Source: Gammaproteobacteria bacterium UBA2168 (GTDB lineage: Bacteria > Pseudomonadota > Gammaproteobacteria > Pseudomonadales > Azotimanducaceae). Taken from it: a stretch of 10,307 nucleotides of DNA. Below, one piece after another: positions 1 to 7,431 of this stretch; the stretch's first letter is position 1; the number at the start of each line of letters is the position of its first letter. The DNA lies in NCBI GenBank assembly GCA_002327525.1, contig DCWG01000129.1, positions 27,649 through 37,955 of the forward strand. The letters run 5' to 3'. The position numbers were made by a program, and so were the translations under genes. The notes below the pieces were generated by a model. The model did not search any database. It saw only the letters and a list, made by a program, of their open reading frames with translations, and was not told the DNA's origin.

Positions 1-368
1 CCGCCGTGATTCACCAGACAATCCGCGTAGGCGAGCACCAGCCGCTCGACTTCCGAAAAACACTTCGCCGCCTGCCAGTGCGGTACGGCTTCGATCCGTT
101 CTTCCTTGAAGCCAAGGTAGCGCATGGACTTGCAATGTTGTGAGAAGACGAATTGGCTACCGCGCACCTAACCTGCACGGGTCTGGCCCAGTTCACGAAG
201 CATCGGGTGGAGCTGGCGATTCTCGCTGCGATATAAGCGAAACCCCTCCACCGCGTGATCGAAGCAATCCAGTACCAGAGCAAAAACCGTCCACTAGTTA
301 CCCGACGTACCCGTATCGGTGCCCGGCTCGGCCACCGGATCCTCGTCTCCGAACAGAAATCGATACAT
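1..368 (-). pseudogene. Carboxymuconolactone decarboxylase-like protein with two in-frame amber codons, truncated by window edge
   Basis: Read leftward from an ATG at 368, a single frame runs 122 codons to the window edge with no frameshift, interrupted only by TAG at 296-294 (codon 25) and TAG at 170-168 (codon 67). The conceptual protein resembles the CMD/AhpD-like family: it has LRELGQTRAG, then GSQFVFSQHCKS with the family's conserved His, an EERIEAVPHW segment, and FSEVERLVLAYADCLV. From memory of the family, Trp is usual at both interrupted places (GN-W-W-TVF and RAG-W-VRGSQF), so both look like TGG to TAG changes. Another in-frame TAG lies just upstream of the ATG, so the start is uncertain, and I see no strong Shine-Dalgarno sequence. 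It follows the ligase gene by 158 bp, in which I see no other gene. It is most likely a recently inactivated gene; sequencing error or amber readthrough are less likely alternatives. CMD proteins can be peroxidase-like or decarboxylase-like, and this one's substrate is unknown. Confidence 0.68.
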
Positions 369-526
369 ACGCTAAGTGTGGTCCGGCGCCTCATCGCGAC
401 TGACTTCACATAGACGTGGCGTGGTGTCCCCCTGGGATCATTGTTATTCAGGAGATTCTAGCGCGGATCAGCCAGTTACGATTGCCTCGATGGCACAACG
501 CCATTGCCACACCCACTCCACTGACC

Positions 527-2080
527 CTACTGAACCCCGTGCACATCCCGCATCTGTCCTTCCCAGAATGGCGCCCGCAACGAACGACGCAGAATTTTAC
601 CGACCGCCGTTTTCGGAAGTTCCTCCATCACGTGAATCGACTTAGGCACCTTGAATCGGGCGAGATTCGCCTTCGCGAACGCCAGCAACTCTTCCTCACC
701 GACCAACATCCCTTCACGCAGCACCACCGAGGCATTCACCGCTTCACCCCATTTTGCGTCCGGCACGGAGAAGGCCCCGCACTCAACAACCGCCGGGTGC
801 GCCACCAGGCAATTCTCGATCTCCGCAGGATAGACATTGAAACCACCGGTAATGATCATGTCTTCGCGCCGATCTGCAAGGTAGATGTACCCACTTTCGT
901 CCATGCGACCCAGATCACCCGTCCGCAGCCAGCCGTTTGTCAGACGCTGTTCGTCCAGGTCCGGACGCTGCCAGAATCCCGGCGTGGCCCACGGTGCCGA
1001 GACCCAGATTTCTCCAACTTCACCAGTGGCGACATCCTCACCGTCTTCGGAGCGGATACGCACCTGCGCGACCGCGCACTCCCGGCCCACGGATGTCAGA
1101 CGATGCCCGCCCTCGGTAAGCGCCTGCTGGTGTTCCCGGGGGCCCATAAAGGTATTGAGGCCGTACGCCTCGGTCTGCCCGAATCCGGTGTACAAGACCT
1201 CCCCGAGACGATCGCAGGCACGTTCAACCAGGGACGGAGCCGCAGGTGAAGCGGCATATACGACCGCCCTCAAACTGCCGAGATCCCTTTTTACGGCGTC
1301 CTCGTGATCGAGCAGCATGCGCAACAGCGTCGGCACAACCAACATCATGGTGATGTTCTGCTCGTCGATGGTCTCCAGAATGGCGGCCGGATCCGCCTCG
1401 GGAAGTATGACCAGACGGGCACCGGCTACCCAGCAGCTGTCCATTGCCCTACCGCAGAAGTGACTCAGCGCCAGCTGTCCGAGAAGACGGTCCTCCGTAC
1501 CGAGGTCGAATTTCTGGGCCCAGAAATTCATTGCTGCCGACACACTGGCATAGCTGTGGGTAACACCTTTCGGTTGACCGGTAGTGCCTGATGTGTAGAG
1601 GATCTGGGCAATCTGCGACGGTGGCCGGTCGACGAGCGTCAACGAACCCTGTGGCGCTTCCTTAGGCGAGAGATCGATGACGCCCTCGCCCCCTGCGAAT
1701 GCCAGAAGCGTCAACCCTTCGTCGGACGCAGAACGCAGCGCCGCCACTCCCGCCGACGTCAGCGCGATGGCAAAACGGGCACCGGAATCAGCCAGAATGT
1801 AGCTGTGCTCTCGGGGTGTCAGCGCCCCGAGCAGCGGCACGAGTACGCCGCCGGCTCTGGCGATGCCAATGACCGACTCGACATAAGCAATGCAATTGTG
1901 TTGCAGCACCGCGACCCGCTCCCCCACTTCGAGACCGGCGTTTTGAAGAGACAGGGCTATGCCGCTGGCCCTCACATCCAGTTCGGCGTAGGTTCGGGTC
2001 TCATCCCCATCCACCAGAGCGATGTGATCCGGCCAGTGCCGCGCCGCCCGCGCAGGATAATGAGAGTAGGGATGAATCAT
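527..2080 (-). CDS. Acyl-CoA ligase (AMP-forming, ANL superfamily)
   Basis: This 517-residue protein has a complete ANL-superfamily layout. It would activate a carboxylic acid through an acyl-adenylate to a CoA thioester in the cytoplasm. Visible motifs are the phosphate-binding loop YTSGTTGQPKG (about 162-172), the adenine/Mg motif YTGFGQTEAYG (297-307), GWLRTGDLG with the ribose-binding Asp389 (383-391), the hinge segment beginning at DRREDMIITGGFNVYP (403-418), and the C-terminal LPKTAVGKILRR with catalytic Lys495. Length is normal for medium- or long-chain fatty acid and aromatic acid ligases, but the acid cannot be named from sequence. The ATG overlaps the stop of the upstream citrate-synthase-like gene by 4 bp (ATGA, 2077-2080), indicating translational coupling; the Shine-Dalgarno is weak. 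The stop is TAG, which argues against TAG being a sense codon in this genome. It is the only intact ligase in the window and may have made the decayed ligase at 8355 redundant. Confidence 0.93.
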   Translation of the reverse strand: MIHPYSHYPARAARHWPDHIALVDGDETRTYAELDVRASGIALSLQNAGLEVGERVAVLQHNCIAYVESVIGIARAGGVLVPLLGALTPREHSYILADSGARFAIALTSAGVAALRSASDEGLTLLAFAGGEGVIDLSPKEAPQGSLTLVDRPPSQIAQILYTSGTTGQPKGVTHSYASVSAAMNFWAQKFDLGTEDRLLGQLALSHFCGRAMDSCWVAGARLVILPEADPAAILETIDEQNITMMLVVPTLLRMLLDHEDAVKRDLGSLRAVVYAASPAAPSLVERACDRLGEVLYTGFGQTEAYGLNTFMGPREHQQALTEGGHRLTSVGRECAVAQVRIRSEDGEDVATGEVGEIWVSAPWATPGFWQRPDLDEQRLTNGWLRTGDLGRMDESGYIYLADRREDMIITGGFNVYPAEIENCLVAHPAVVECGAFSVPDAKWGEAVNASVVLREGMLVGEEELLAFAKANLARFKVPKSIHVMEELPKTAVGKILRRSLRAPFWEGQMRDVHGVQ

Positions 2081-2919
2081 GAGTCTTCACCCATATGGCG
2101 CTCGGCAGGACCAGTATAGTGAGCGCCGAGTTCGTCCGGGATGATACGCAACGGCACGCCCTCGCGAATCTCCTCCGTTATGTGCGCAAGCAGAGCCATC
2201 CCATAATTCAATGCGCCCATACCGCCTATGATCAACGGGTCGAACTCCAGGTCCGCGAGGATAGCACCGAGAGCGCCGGCGAGATTGATCGGGATGTGGC
2301 GTCCTTTGCGATCTTCGAGTTCGCTTTCGATGGCGTCCAGCAAGCAGCCATGGCCGCGCCATCCGTCTCGCTGCATCGCAAGACGACGCACGGTAACAGC
2401 TCTGGGTTCCGCCTCCTTGTGCAACGGGTGACCCAGTCCGGGAACGGCGGCACGCCGCTCCAGCCAGAGATCGACCGCGCGTGCACTCGCCTGCTCCACG
2501 TCCAGATCCCACGCGGCGGCCTCGATCAGCATCTCGGCTGGCTCCTGCGGTGAGCCGGTAACCGAACCCGTCGCCAGCATGCCGCTCGCCAGCGCCGGGA
2601 CGACGGAGTCCGGGAACGCCGATGCTGTGAAGCGCGCCGCACCGACCGCCGCGCTGATGAACTGCTGATCCATGCCGCTGCGCAGTACTAGATCGAACAG
2701 AGCCGTCTCACGCTCATCCGGGAGCTCTCCGCGCAGAATGAGAAACGCCGACTCGGTGTAGCTCAAGCGTTCGATCAGTTCCTCGACGGGGTAACCTCGC
2801 ACCAGGATCTTGCCGCCCTGGGCACGGCTTATACCGGTGCTCCAATAATCTCCCCATTCCCCGGAGGCCATGTATTGACCAATGTGTCTGCGGCGCTGTG
2901 TTTTCGGGCGGTCAGTCAT
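2077..2919 (-). CDS. Citrate-synthase-fold protein, citryl-CoA lyase-like
   Basis: This 280-residue protein belongs to the short citrate synthase/citryl-CoA lyase-like family often found in acyl-CoA catabolic clusters. Evidence is the N-terminal GYPVEELIERLSYTE segment (about 43-56), the PGLGHPLHK motif (160-168, with His164 matching the second catalytic His of citrate synthase), an EPRA motif just after it, and a C-terminal helix ending in LLAHITEEI. The first catalytic His position of citrate synthase reads GSVTG (Thr121), and the Asp position in the NVD motif reads NLA (Ala214), so true citrate synthesis is unlikely. Cleavage or formation of another acyl-CoA C-C bond is an inference. Start choice: ATG at 2919 has GAGGA seven bases upstream, whereas the in-frame GTG at 2925 has it only one base away, so I prefer ATG. 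It begins just after the DUF35 stop and overlaps the ligase start by 4 bp. Confidence 0.82.
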   Translation of the reverse strand: MTDRPKTQRRRHIGQYMASGEWGDYWSTGISRAQGGKILVRGYPVEELIERLSYTESAFLILRGELPDERETALFDLVLRSGMDQQFISAAVGAARFTASAFPDSVVPALASGMLATGSVTGSPQEPAEMLIEAAAWDLDVEQASARAVDLWLERRAAVPGLGHPLHKEAEPRAVTVRRLAMQRDGWRGHGCLLDAIESELEDRKGRHIPINLAGALGAILADLEFDPLIIGGMGALNYGMALLAHITEEIREGVPLRIIPDELGAHYTGPAERHMGEDS

Positions 2920-2921
2920 TT

Positions 2922-3374
2922 TCACGTCCTCGCGGGGGAGCTGATTGATGGATCGGTGCTACCCGTACCGACAGGTACGAATCGCGGTAACAGGAAACCG
3001 GCTTCTGATTGAAAACAGACTTCCACACGTATGCCTATGGCAACGGCTTCAGGCGCACATTCGACGATATTGGATATCATCCTTGGCCCCTCTTCCAGCT
3101 GAACTAGCGCCACGACATAGGGTGCAGGAATGGCTGGATGATAGGTGCGACGGTAGACCGCGAAGCTGACTACCTCGCCCCTGCCGGACACGGACTGGAA
3201 GTCCGGATCGCCCGACCAGCATTGCGGGCAGTTCGGTGCCCCGGGCATGAACCGGTGCCCGCAATTCCGGCAGACGGCAACTCCCAGCTGCCGATTCTGA
3301 CAAGCCTCCCAGAATGGTCGGGTGAACGTTGTTGGCTGGGGTAACGGATATGCTTCGCTCCCTGTGGCGCTCAT
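2922..3374 (-). CDS. DUF35 OB-fold/zinc-ribbon protein, likely partner of the thiolase-like protein
   Basis: This 150-residue protein has the two parts typical of DUF35. After an N-terminal helix (TRPFWEACQNRQL, about 18-30) comes a rubredoxin-like zinc ribbon with Cys35-x2-Cys38 and Cys49-x2-Cys52 (CRNCGH and NCPQC). An OB-fold follows, including GRGEVVSFAVYRRTYHP and APYVVALVQLEEGPRM. Proteins of this family are not usually enzymes alone. They bind thiolase-superfamily proteins and help form the acyl-CoA site, as ChsH2's DUF35 domain does for Ltp2 and as HMG-CoA synthase/thiolase complexes do in archaea. Here the gene starts 10 bp after the thiolase-like stop, with a GAGGGAG ribosome-binding site overlapping that stop, which fits a stoichiometric complex. 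Its 3' end abuts the citrate-synthase-like gene. Family assignment is firm; complex formation is inferred from context. Confidence 0.92.
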   Translation of the reverse strand: MSATGSEAYPLPQPTTFTRPFWEACQNRQLGVAVCRNCGHRFMPGAPNCPQCWSGDPDFQSVSGRGEVVSFAVYRRTYHPAIPAPYVVALVQLEEGPRMISNIVECAPEAVAIGIRVEVCFQSEAGFLLPRFVPVGTGSTDPSISSPART

Positions 3375-3384
3375 GGTCTCTCCC

Positions 3385-4518
3385 TCAAGCTGCGAGGATC
3401 AGGGTCGAATGCGTATTCATACCCAATCCGTGGCCCGTAACCAACGCTATCTCAGGTGCGTCGAGCTGCCGTTCACCCGCGATCCCACGCAGCTGCCGCA
3501 CCGCTTCGATGATATGCATCATCCCGCCGCCGTACCCTTCCGCCAACAGTCCACCACTGGGATTGACCGGAAAACTCCCGCCCGGACCAATGCGGCCTTC
3601 CGCGACGAATGCGCCGGCCTCTCCCCTTTCGCAGAAACCGTAATCTTCGAGCTGCATCAACACCACGATCGTGAAACAGTCATAGAGCATTGCGACATCC
3701 ACGTCGGCAGTGCTCACACCCGCTCGCGCGAAGGCCTCCGGACCGCACCGGGCCGCGGGCAGGGTGTCGAAATGCCCGGGCGAAGACCAGGTCGACAGGC
3801 TGCTAGCCTGTCCATGCCCGAGAATTCGTGTCGGCATGTGACGAAGGTCCGCAGCCCGGTCGGAAGAAACCACCAGTACGGCAGCGGCGCCATCCGACAC
3901 CAGACAGCAATCGTGACGATTGAGGGGTTCGACGATCGAATCGGCGGCCTGGTACTGCTTGAGTGTGAGCGGCTGCCTCTTCTGCGCGTGCGGGGTGCGC
4001 ATGGCGTGCGCCCGCGCGGCGATGGCGACTTCGGCCAGTTGCCCGCTGGTGGTGCCCCAGCGGTGCATGTGACGGCGAGCCGCTAGCGCATGCAGGCCAA
4101 CCGCGCCGAACAGCCCGAACGCCGCATCGTCCCCGCGGCCATAGCCGAAAGAACCCGGTGAAGAAAGCGCCGAGTCGCCGTACACGCACAGGCAGACCGA
4201 ACACAGACCCGCCTCGACCGCGAGTACCGCGCGCTGCACGATGGCGGCGCTGCTGGCGCCGCCGAGAATGTCGGATCCCGCATACGCCGGATCGATACCG
4301 AGGTATTGACCGAGCGCCAGATAGTGCGGCGTGATGCCGTCGAGAATACCCTGCGCCGGGCCGGGATCCGTGATCAGCCCATCGACTTCATCCGGCCTGA
4401 GCCCTGCATCTTCCACCGCGCGTCTGGCAGCTTCCACCTCGAGGTCGAATGCCGTGCGCTCTGGAAATCGCCCAAACTCCGTGTGGCCGATGCCACCGAT
4501 CACCGCCTTGCGTGTCAT
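3385..4518 (-). CDS. Thiolase-superfamily protein of the Ltp2 (lipid-transfer/aldolase) type
   Basis: This 377-residue protein has the thiolase fold: an N-terminal KAVIGGIGHTEFG strand, AARRAVEDAGL helix, the segment around GGASSAAIVQ (86-95), an internal VSDGAAAVLVV (207-217), VNPSGGLLAEGYGGG (318-332) and a C-terminal VTGHGLGMNTH (360-370). The catalytic residues of true thiolases are missing: the CASG position reads GASS (Gly87), the GHPxG His position reads GYGGG (Tyr329), and the last CxGGG position has no Cys. Tyr279 (LYDCF) and Tyr329 are 50 residues apart. As I recall, the two catalytic tyrosines of the steroid side-chain aldolase Ltp2 (294 and 344) have the same spacing, so a retro-aldol CoA-thioester lyase is the best guess. 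ATGA overlap with the esterase gene upstream and the adjacent DUF35 gene downstream support a coupled, complexed enzyme. A GGAGA site precedes the ATG. Substrate is unknown; steroid, terpenoid or branched acids are possible. Confidence 0.87.
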   Translation of the reverse strand: MTRKAVIGGIGHTEFGRFPERTAFDLEVEAARRAVEDAGLRPDEVDGLITDPGPAQGILDGITPHYLALGQYLGIDPAYAGSDILGGASSAAIVQRAVLAVEAGLCSVCLCVYGDSALSSPGSFGYGRGDDAAFGLFGAVGLHALAARRHMHRWGTTSGQLAEVAIAARAHAMRTPHAQKRQPLTLKQYQAADSIVEPLNRHDCCLVSDGAAAVLVVSSDRAADLRHMPTRILGHGQASSLSTWSSPGHFDTLPAARCGPEAFARAGVSTADVDVAMLYDCFTIVVLMQLEDYGFCERGEAGAFVAEGRIGPGGSFPVNPSGGLLAEGYGGGMMHIIEAVRQLRGIAGERQLDAPEIALVTGHGLGMNTHSTLILAA

Positions 4519-6116
4519 TCGTTCGTCTCTCCATCAGCCCCAGTGTCGGGCGCGACGCACACGAAGCTGCCTGCTTCGTCGACATTACCTCTGCCCCGGT
4601 AGCGTGCAACGCCGGGATAGCTGCACAGCGGACGGGACCGGACCACCTCACCGCTGGCGTCCCACTGCGCGGCGATCATTTGCCGCGGTTCGATATCTCG
4701 TTCCACCCAGCGTTCCAGCGCAGCCAGCGGGTCGAAGTGATCGGGGATGTTGCGCGGTGGTTCGAAACAGTGTCCGGCTCCGGGAATCATGAACAGGCGC
4801 AGGAACTCATCCACGGCTCGCTGACCGCCCATCGTCTCGAGCACGTCCTCATAGTAGCCGATGGTCATCTCGGGGATGGCTGCCGGATCCGCGTAACCCT
4901 GATAAAGGATTGCCTTACCACCCCGATCTCTGAACCGGCCGAGATCCGTGGCATCCGCGCGTACCAGCTGGCGCATGGTTTCCATCTGCCGGGGATACAC
5001 ATCCAAGTCGACATCCAGGGGGCTGAATTCGGGGCCCGGGTCACGCTCGTACATGATGTAGCGGATCAGCCCGTCAGAAAACAGATAACCGGCACCTTGC
5101 TGACCCGGCGCCGGTGCATACCAGCGCCGCCAGTATGGTTCCGATCCCTGGGGCATTCGAAACGGCCAGTCCACGCCGTGGCCGTTCTGCAATCCCGCAT
5201 ACCAGCCCTCTACGGTCTGAACTTCTTCGCGGGTCAGACAAGCACCTTCATTCTCGCCTACGGAGCACAGGAGCGTTCGCGCATCGAACCTGCACTGTCG
5301 CGGGTCGGCGATCAGACCGTCTGTGAGACCATCGCGCGCGTCGCACTCCTGCACAACCGCGTCGTGCAGTACCGCGAGTTTCTTGTGATCGAGTATGTAC
5401 CGGCCCTGCGCATCGGTATTGGCCGCCGTGACGGCGACGGAATACAGCGACAGGGTTCTCCAGTCGAGCGCAGGCGCGCCGATGATCACCCCGTCGAATA
5501 GCTCGGGGTAGCGCTGCATGGCAATGGCGCCCATGCGGCCGCCGTTCGAGCAGCCCGAAAAGTAGGAACGCACAGGCGGTGATCCATAAAACCGAGCGAC
5601 GATTTTGCGCGCCGCGTGGGTCACTGCGGGAATGCTCCGGTGCGCCCAATCGATTTCTGCGCAACGATTCTGATATGCCCAGAACGCATCCACTCGACTC
5701 TCTCCCCAGTGCCCCGCGTCGGACGTCACCACCGCATAGCCTCTGGCGAGGGCGACGTTTATGGCGTTGGAATATCCGGACCGATCCGGAAGTACCTCTC
5801 CGCAGAACCCACCGCAGCCCGCCATGTAGAACTTTCCGTTCCAGTTCTCGAGTGGTAACCGGACCTCGAATCCGATGGCTGGCCGTAGTGTTCCCCGCAC
5901 CCGGCAATAGTCCGGAACTGGGACGACCGTCGCACCCACTTCGTCGCGCGGCCACTGCGATGGCTGCGAATCCGACTGACGAACCGGCTTTGTGCTCAGC
6001 GCGCCAACCGAATCGACCACCACATCAGCGAGTTCGACACAACGCGCATCGGGCACGCTCATCGCCAGGAGTGCCGGCGAGGCAATCAAACCCAGCAGTA
6101 AGCACAGCACCCTCAT
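4515..6116 (-). CDS. Exported tannase/feruloyl esterase-family alpha/beta hydrolase
   Basis: This 533-residue protein fits the tannase/feruloyl esterase family in length and motifs. It begins with a signal peptide: MRVLC, a hydrophobic core LLLGLIASPALLA, and probable cleavage near residue 18-20, so it should be exported. The catalytic triad appears as Ser190 in SGCSNGGR, Asp410 in YQGYADP, and His449 in AGHC. Cys189 and Cys450 sit beside Ser and His, the family's CS-D-HC arrangement in which a disulfide links the triad. A DARDGLTDGLIADP stretch (about 259-272) resembles the family's calcium loop in the lid domain. It would hydrolyse an ester outside the cytoplasm; relatives act on gallate, ferulate or terephthalate esters, and this one's substrate is unknown. 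The ATG has GAGGAA nine bases upstream. It is the first gene of the leftward operon, and its stop overlaps the thiolase-like ATG by 4 bp. Confidence 0.92.
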   Translation of the reverse strand: MRVLCLLLGLIASPALLAMSVPDARCVELADVVVDSVGALSTKPVRQSDSQPSQWPRDEVGATVVPVPDYCRVRGTLRPAIGFEVRLPLENWNGKFYMAGCGGFCGEVLPDRSGYSNAINVALARGYAVVTSDAGHWGESRVDAFWAYQNRCAEIDWAHRSIPAVTHAARKIVARFYGSPPVRSYFSGCSNGGRMGAIAMQRYPELFDGVIIGAPALDWRTLSLYSVAVTAANTDAQGRYILDHKKLAVLHDAVVQECDARDGLTDGLIADPRQCRFDARTLLCSVGENEGACLTREEVQTVEGWYAGLQNGHGVDWPFRMPQGSEPYWRRWYAPAPGQQGAGYLFSDGLIRYIMYERDPGPEFSPLDVDLDVYPRQMETMRQLVRADATDLGRFRDRGGKAILYQGYADPAAIPEMTIGYYEDVLETMGGQRAVDEFLRLFMIPGAGHCFEPPRNIPDHFDPLAALERWVERDIEPRQMIAAQWDASGEVVRSRPLCSYPGVARYRGRGNVDEAGSFVCVAPDTGADGETNE

Positions 6117-6143
6117 ATTTGAGTGTTCCTCAGTAAATGAGCT

Positions 6144-6159
6144 ATCCTCAGATCCTCAG
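6144..6159 (-). repeat. Tandem 8-bp direct repeat just downstream of the TATAAT
   Basis: CTGAGGAT occurs twice in tandem on the minus strand (ATCCTCAG ATCCTCAG on the plus strand). It lies just downstream of the TATAAT, where a bound repressor would block transcription. A third CTGAGG 10 bp further downstream overlaps the esterase ribosome-binding site. An operator role is inferred only from position and repetition. Confidence 0.5.
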
Positions 6160-6160
6160 G

Positions 6161-6188
6161 ATTATAGCTTTGGTTCTCCCGGATGCAA
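6161..6188 (-). promoter_or_regulatory. Putative sigma70-type promoter for the leftward operon
   Basis: On the minus strand a perfect TATAAT lies at 6166-6161. A weak -35 candidate TTGCAT (three of six consensus matches) lies at 6188-6183 with a 16-bp spacer. Transcription would start about 35-40 bases before the esterase ATG. The -10 is convincing; the -35 is poor, so activator dependence is possible. Confidence 0.5.
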
Positions 6189-6205
6189 CCGGGTCAGAGG
6201 TGCCG

Positions 6206-7375
6206 ATGAACGATGAACTCAGTGTCGAATCTCGTGAGATTCTCAGTCAGTCCGATCGCTTTGCCCGGGAACAGCTCTACCCGCTACAGCAGAAGATGGA
6301 CGACGAAGAATGGTGGCCGGATGACGTGTTCCCCAGGCTCGGTGAGATCGGCTATCTGGGGGTAACGGTGCCGGAGATCTATGGCGGTGCGGGGCTGGAT
6401 TTCTTCTCCAGCACCCTGATCTTGCAATCGATTACGAAATGGAATCCGGCCGTCGGCTTCAGCTATGGCACGCACGACAATCTGTGCGTCAACAACCTCC
6501 TTCGCAATGGAAACGAGGACCAACACGCCAGGCACCTGCCGGACCTGTGCTCTGGAAGGAAGACAGGCGCCCTGGCGCTCACAGAACCCGGTGCGGGTTC
6601 TGATGCCATCGGGAGCATGCGCACCACCGCCCGCCGCGAGGGAGATACCTATCTGCTGAATGGATCCAAGCAGTTCATCACCAACGGGCCCATCGCGGAC
6701 GTCGTCCTCGTCTATGCCAAAACCCGGGCACAGGACAACGGGCCGGAACGGGTTTCGGCATTCATTGTCGAACGCGCTTTCGAGGGCTTCGCCTCCGGTA
6801 AAACGCTGCGCAAGATGGGCTACCGTGGCAGCCCTACCAGCGAACTGGTGTTCAGCGATTGCCGGGTACCGGCCGAAAACCTCCTCGGTGAGGAGCATCG
6901 TGGCATCTCCGTACTCATGTCCGGACTGGATCTGGAGCGCGCCTTCCTCGCGGTGAGCACGCTGGGGCTGGGAGAACGCGCGCTCGAGCTGTCGCTCGAC
7001 TACGCCACGACGCGCGAACAGTTCGGACAACCGATCGGAAACTTTCAACTCATACAGGCGAAACTGGCCGAGATGTACACGTCACTGGAAGCATGCCGTG
7101 CTTTCGCCTACCGGGTTGCCAGGGCGTGCAACGATCTGCGCGCCGACGAGGGCGGGCGCGGGGAAATACACAAACTGAGCGCGGCGGCCGCGCTATTCTG
7201 CGCGCAGCAGACCCGCTCCATCGTCGACCACGCGGTGCAGATTCACGGCGGGTCCGGATTCATGTGGGAAAGTGAGGTCAATCGGCTCTATCGCGCTGCA
7301 AGAGCACTCGAGATCGGTGCAGGCACCAGTGAGATTCGCAAAATGATCATTGCCGGTGAGCTGACCGGGTCCTGA
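6206..7375 (+). CDS. Acyl-CoA dehydrogenase, isovaleryl-CoA dehydrogenase-type
   Basis: This is a 389-residue FAD-dependent acyl-CoA dehydrogenase that would oxidise an acyl-CoA to the 2,3-enoyl-CoA and pass electrons to ETF. Motifs in order: FPRLGEIGYLGVTVPEIYGG (42-61), the flavin/substrate motif ALALTEPGAGSDA (122-134), NGSKQFITNG (152-161), and C-terminal IHGGSGFMWE (346-355). The catalytic base appears to be Glu244 in SGLDLER, the location used by isovaleryl-CoA dehydrogenase and long-chain enzymes. The MCAD position reads EIGAGTSEI with no Glu. This suggests, without proving, a branched or bulky acyl-CoA. Start choice: an in-frame ATG at 6137 would add 23 residues that look unlike any ACAD, whereas ATG 6206 has AGAGG five bases upstream and gives a normal N-terminus. 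It is divergent from the esterase operon and followed by 159 bp before the crotonase. Confidence 0.92.
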   Translation: MNDELSVESREILSQSDRFAREQLYPLQQKMDDEEWWPDDVFPRLGEIGYLGVTVPEIYGGAGLDFFSSTLILQSITKWNPAVGFSYGTHDNLCVNNLLRNGNEDQHARHLPDLCSGRKTGALALTEPGAGSDAIGSMRTTARREGDTYLLNGSKQFITNGPIADVVLVYAKTRAQDNGPERVSAFIVERAFEGFASGKTLRKMGYRGSPTSELVFSDCRVPAENLLGEEHRGISVLMSGLDLERAFLAVSTLGLGERALELSLDYATTREQFGQPIGNFQLIQAKLAEMYTSLEACRAFAYRVARACNDLRADEGGRGEIHKLSAAAALFCAQQTRSIVDHAVQIHGGSGFMWESEVNRLYRAARALEIGAGTSEIRKMIIAGELTGS

Positions 7376-7431
7376 CGCCCCCCGCACAATGGCGCCACTA
7401 TCGCGACCGCCCCGGGGACGATTATGTCATG

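Larger units (their letters stand above)
6117..6205. promoter_or_regulatory. Divergent intergenic control region
   Basis: These 89 bp separate the leftward esterase operon from the rightward ACAD, so they must carry promoters for both unless a start is further inside. The leftward side has a perfect TATAAT and an 8-bp tandem repeat between it and the start codon, plus GAGGAA as ribosome-binding site (within 6127-6133). The rightward side has AGAGG five bases before the ATG at 6206; I see no clear rightward -10/-35 pair. The hexamer CTGAGG (leftward sense) occurs three times, at 6128-6133, 6146-6151 and 6154-6159. Confidence 0.6.

Noticed and set aside
11..409. An uninterrupted 132-codon minus-strand frame overlapping the CMD-like gene
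   Set aside because: Its translation is Arg/Ser-rich without family similarity; the neighbouring frame with two TAG codons is the one that reads as a CMD-like protein.
416..1249. A 277-codon open frame on the plus strand opposite the acyl-CoA ligase
   Set aside because: It lies wholly antisense to a gene with complete family motifs, its translation is rich in Arg, His and Pro with no recognisable domain, and such frames are common in GC-rich DNA.
3322..4086. A 254-codon open frame on the plus strand opposite the thiolase-like and DUF35 genes
   Set aside because: It spans two unrelated coupled genes on the other strand and shows no domain.
4449..5501. A 350-codon open frame on the plus strand opposite the esterase
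   Set aside because: It is a shadow of the codon bias of the esterase gene; no family motifs, no convincing ribosome-binding site, and it crosses the esterase-thiolase gene boundary.
6137..6205. An N-terminal extension of the first ACAD from ATG 6137
   Set aside because: The extra 23 residues do not resemble ACAD N-termini, and ATG 6206 has a well-placed AGAGG.
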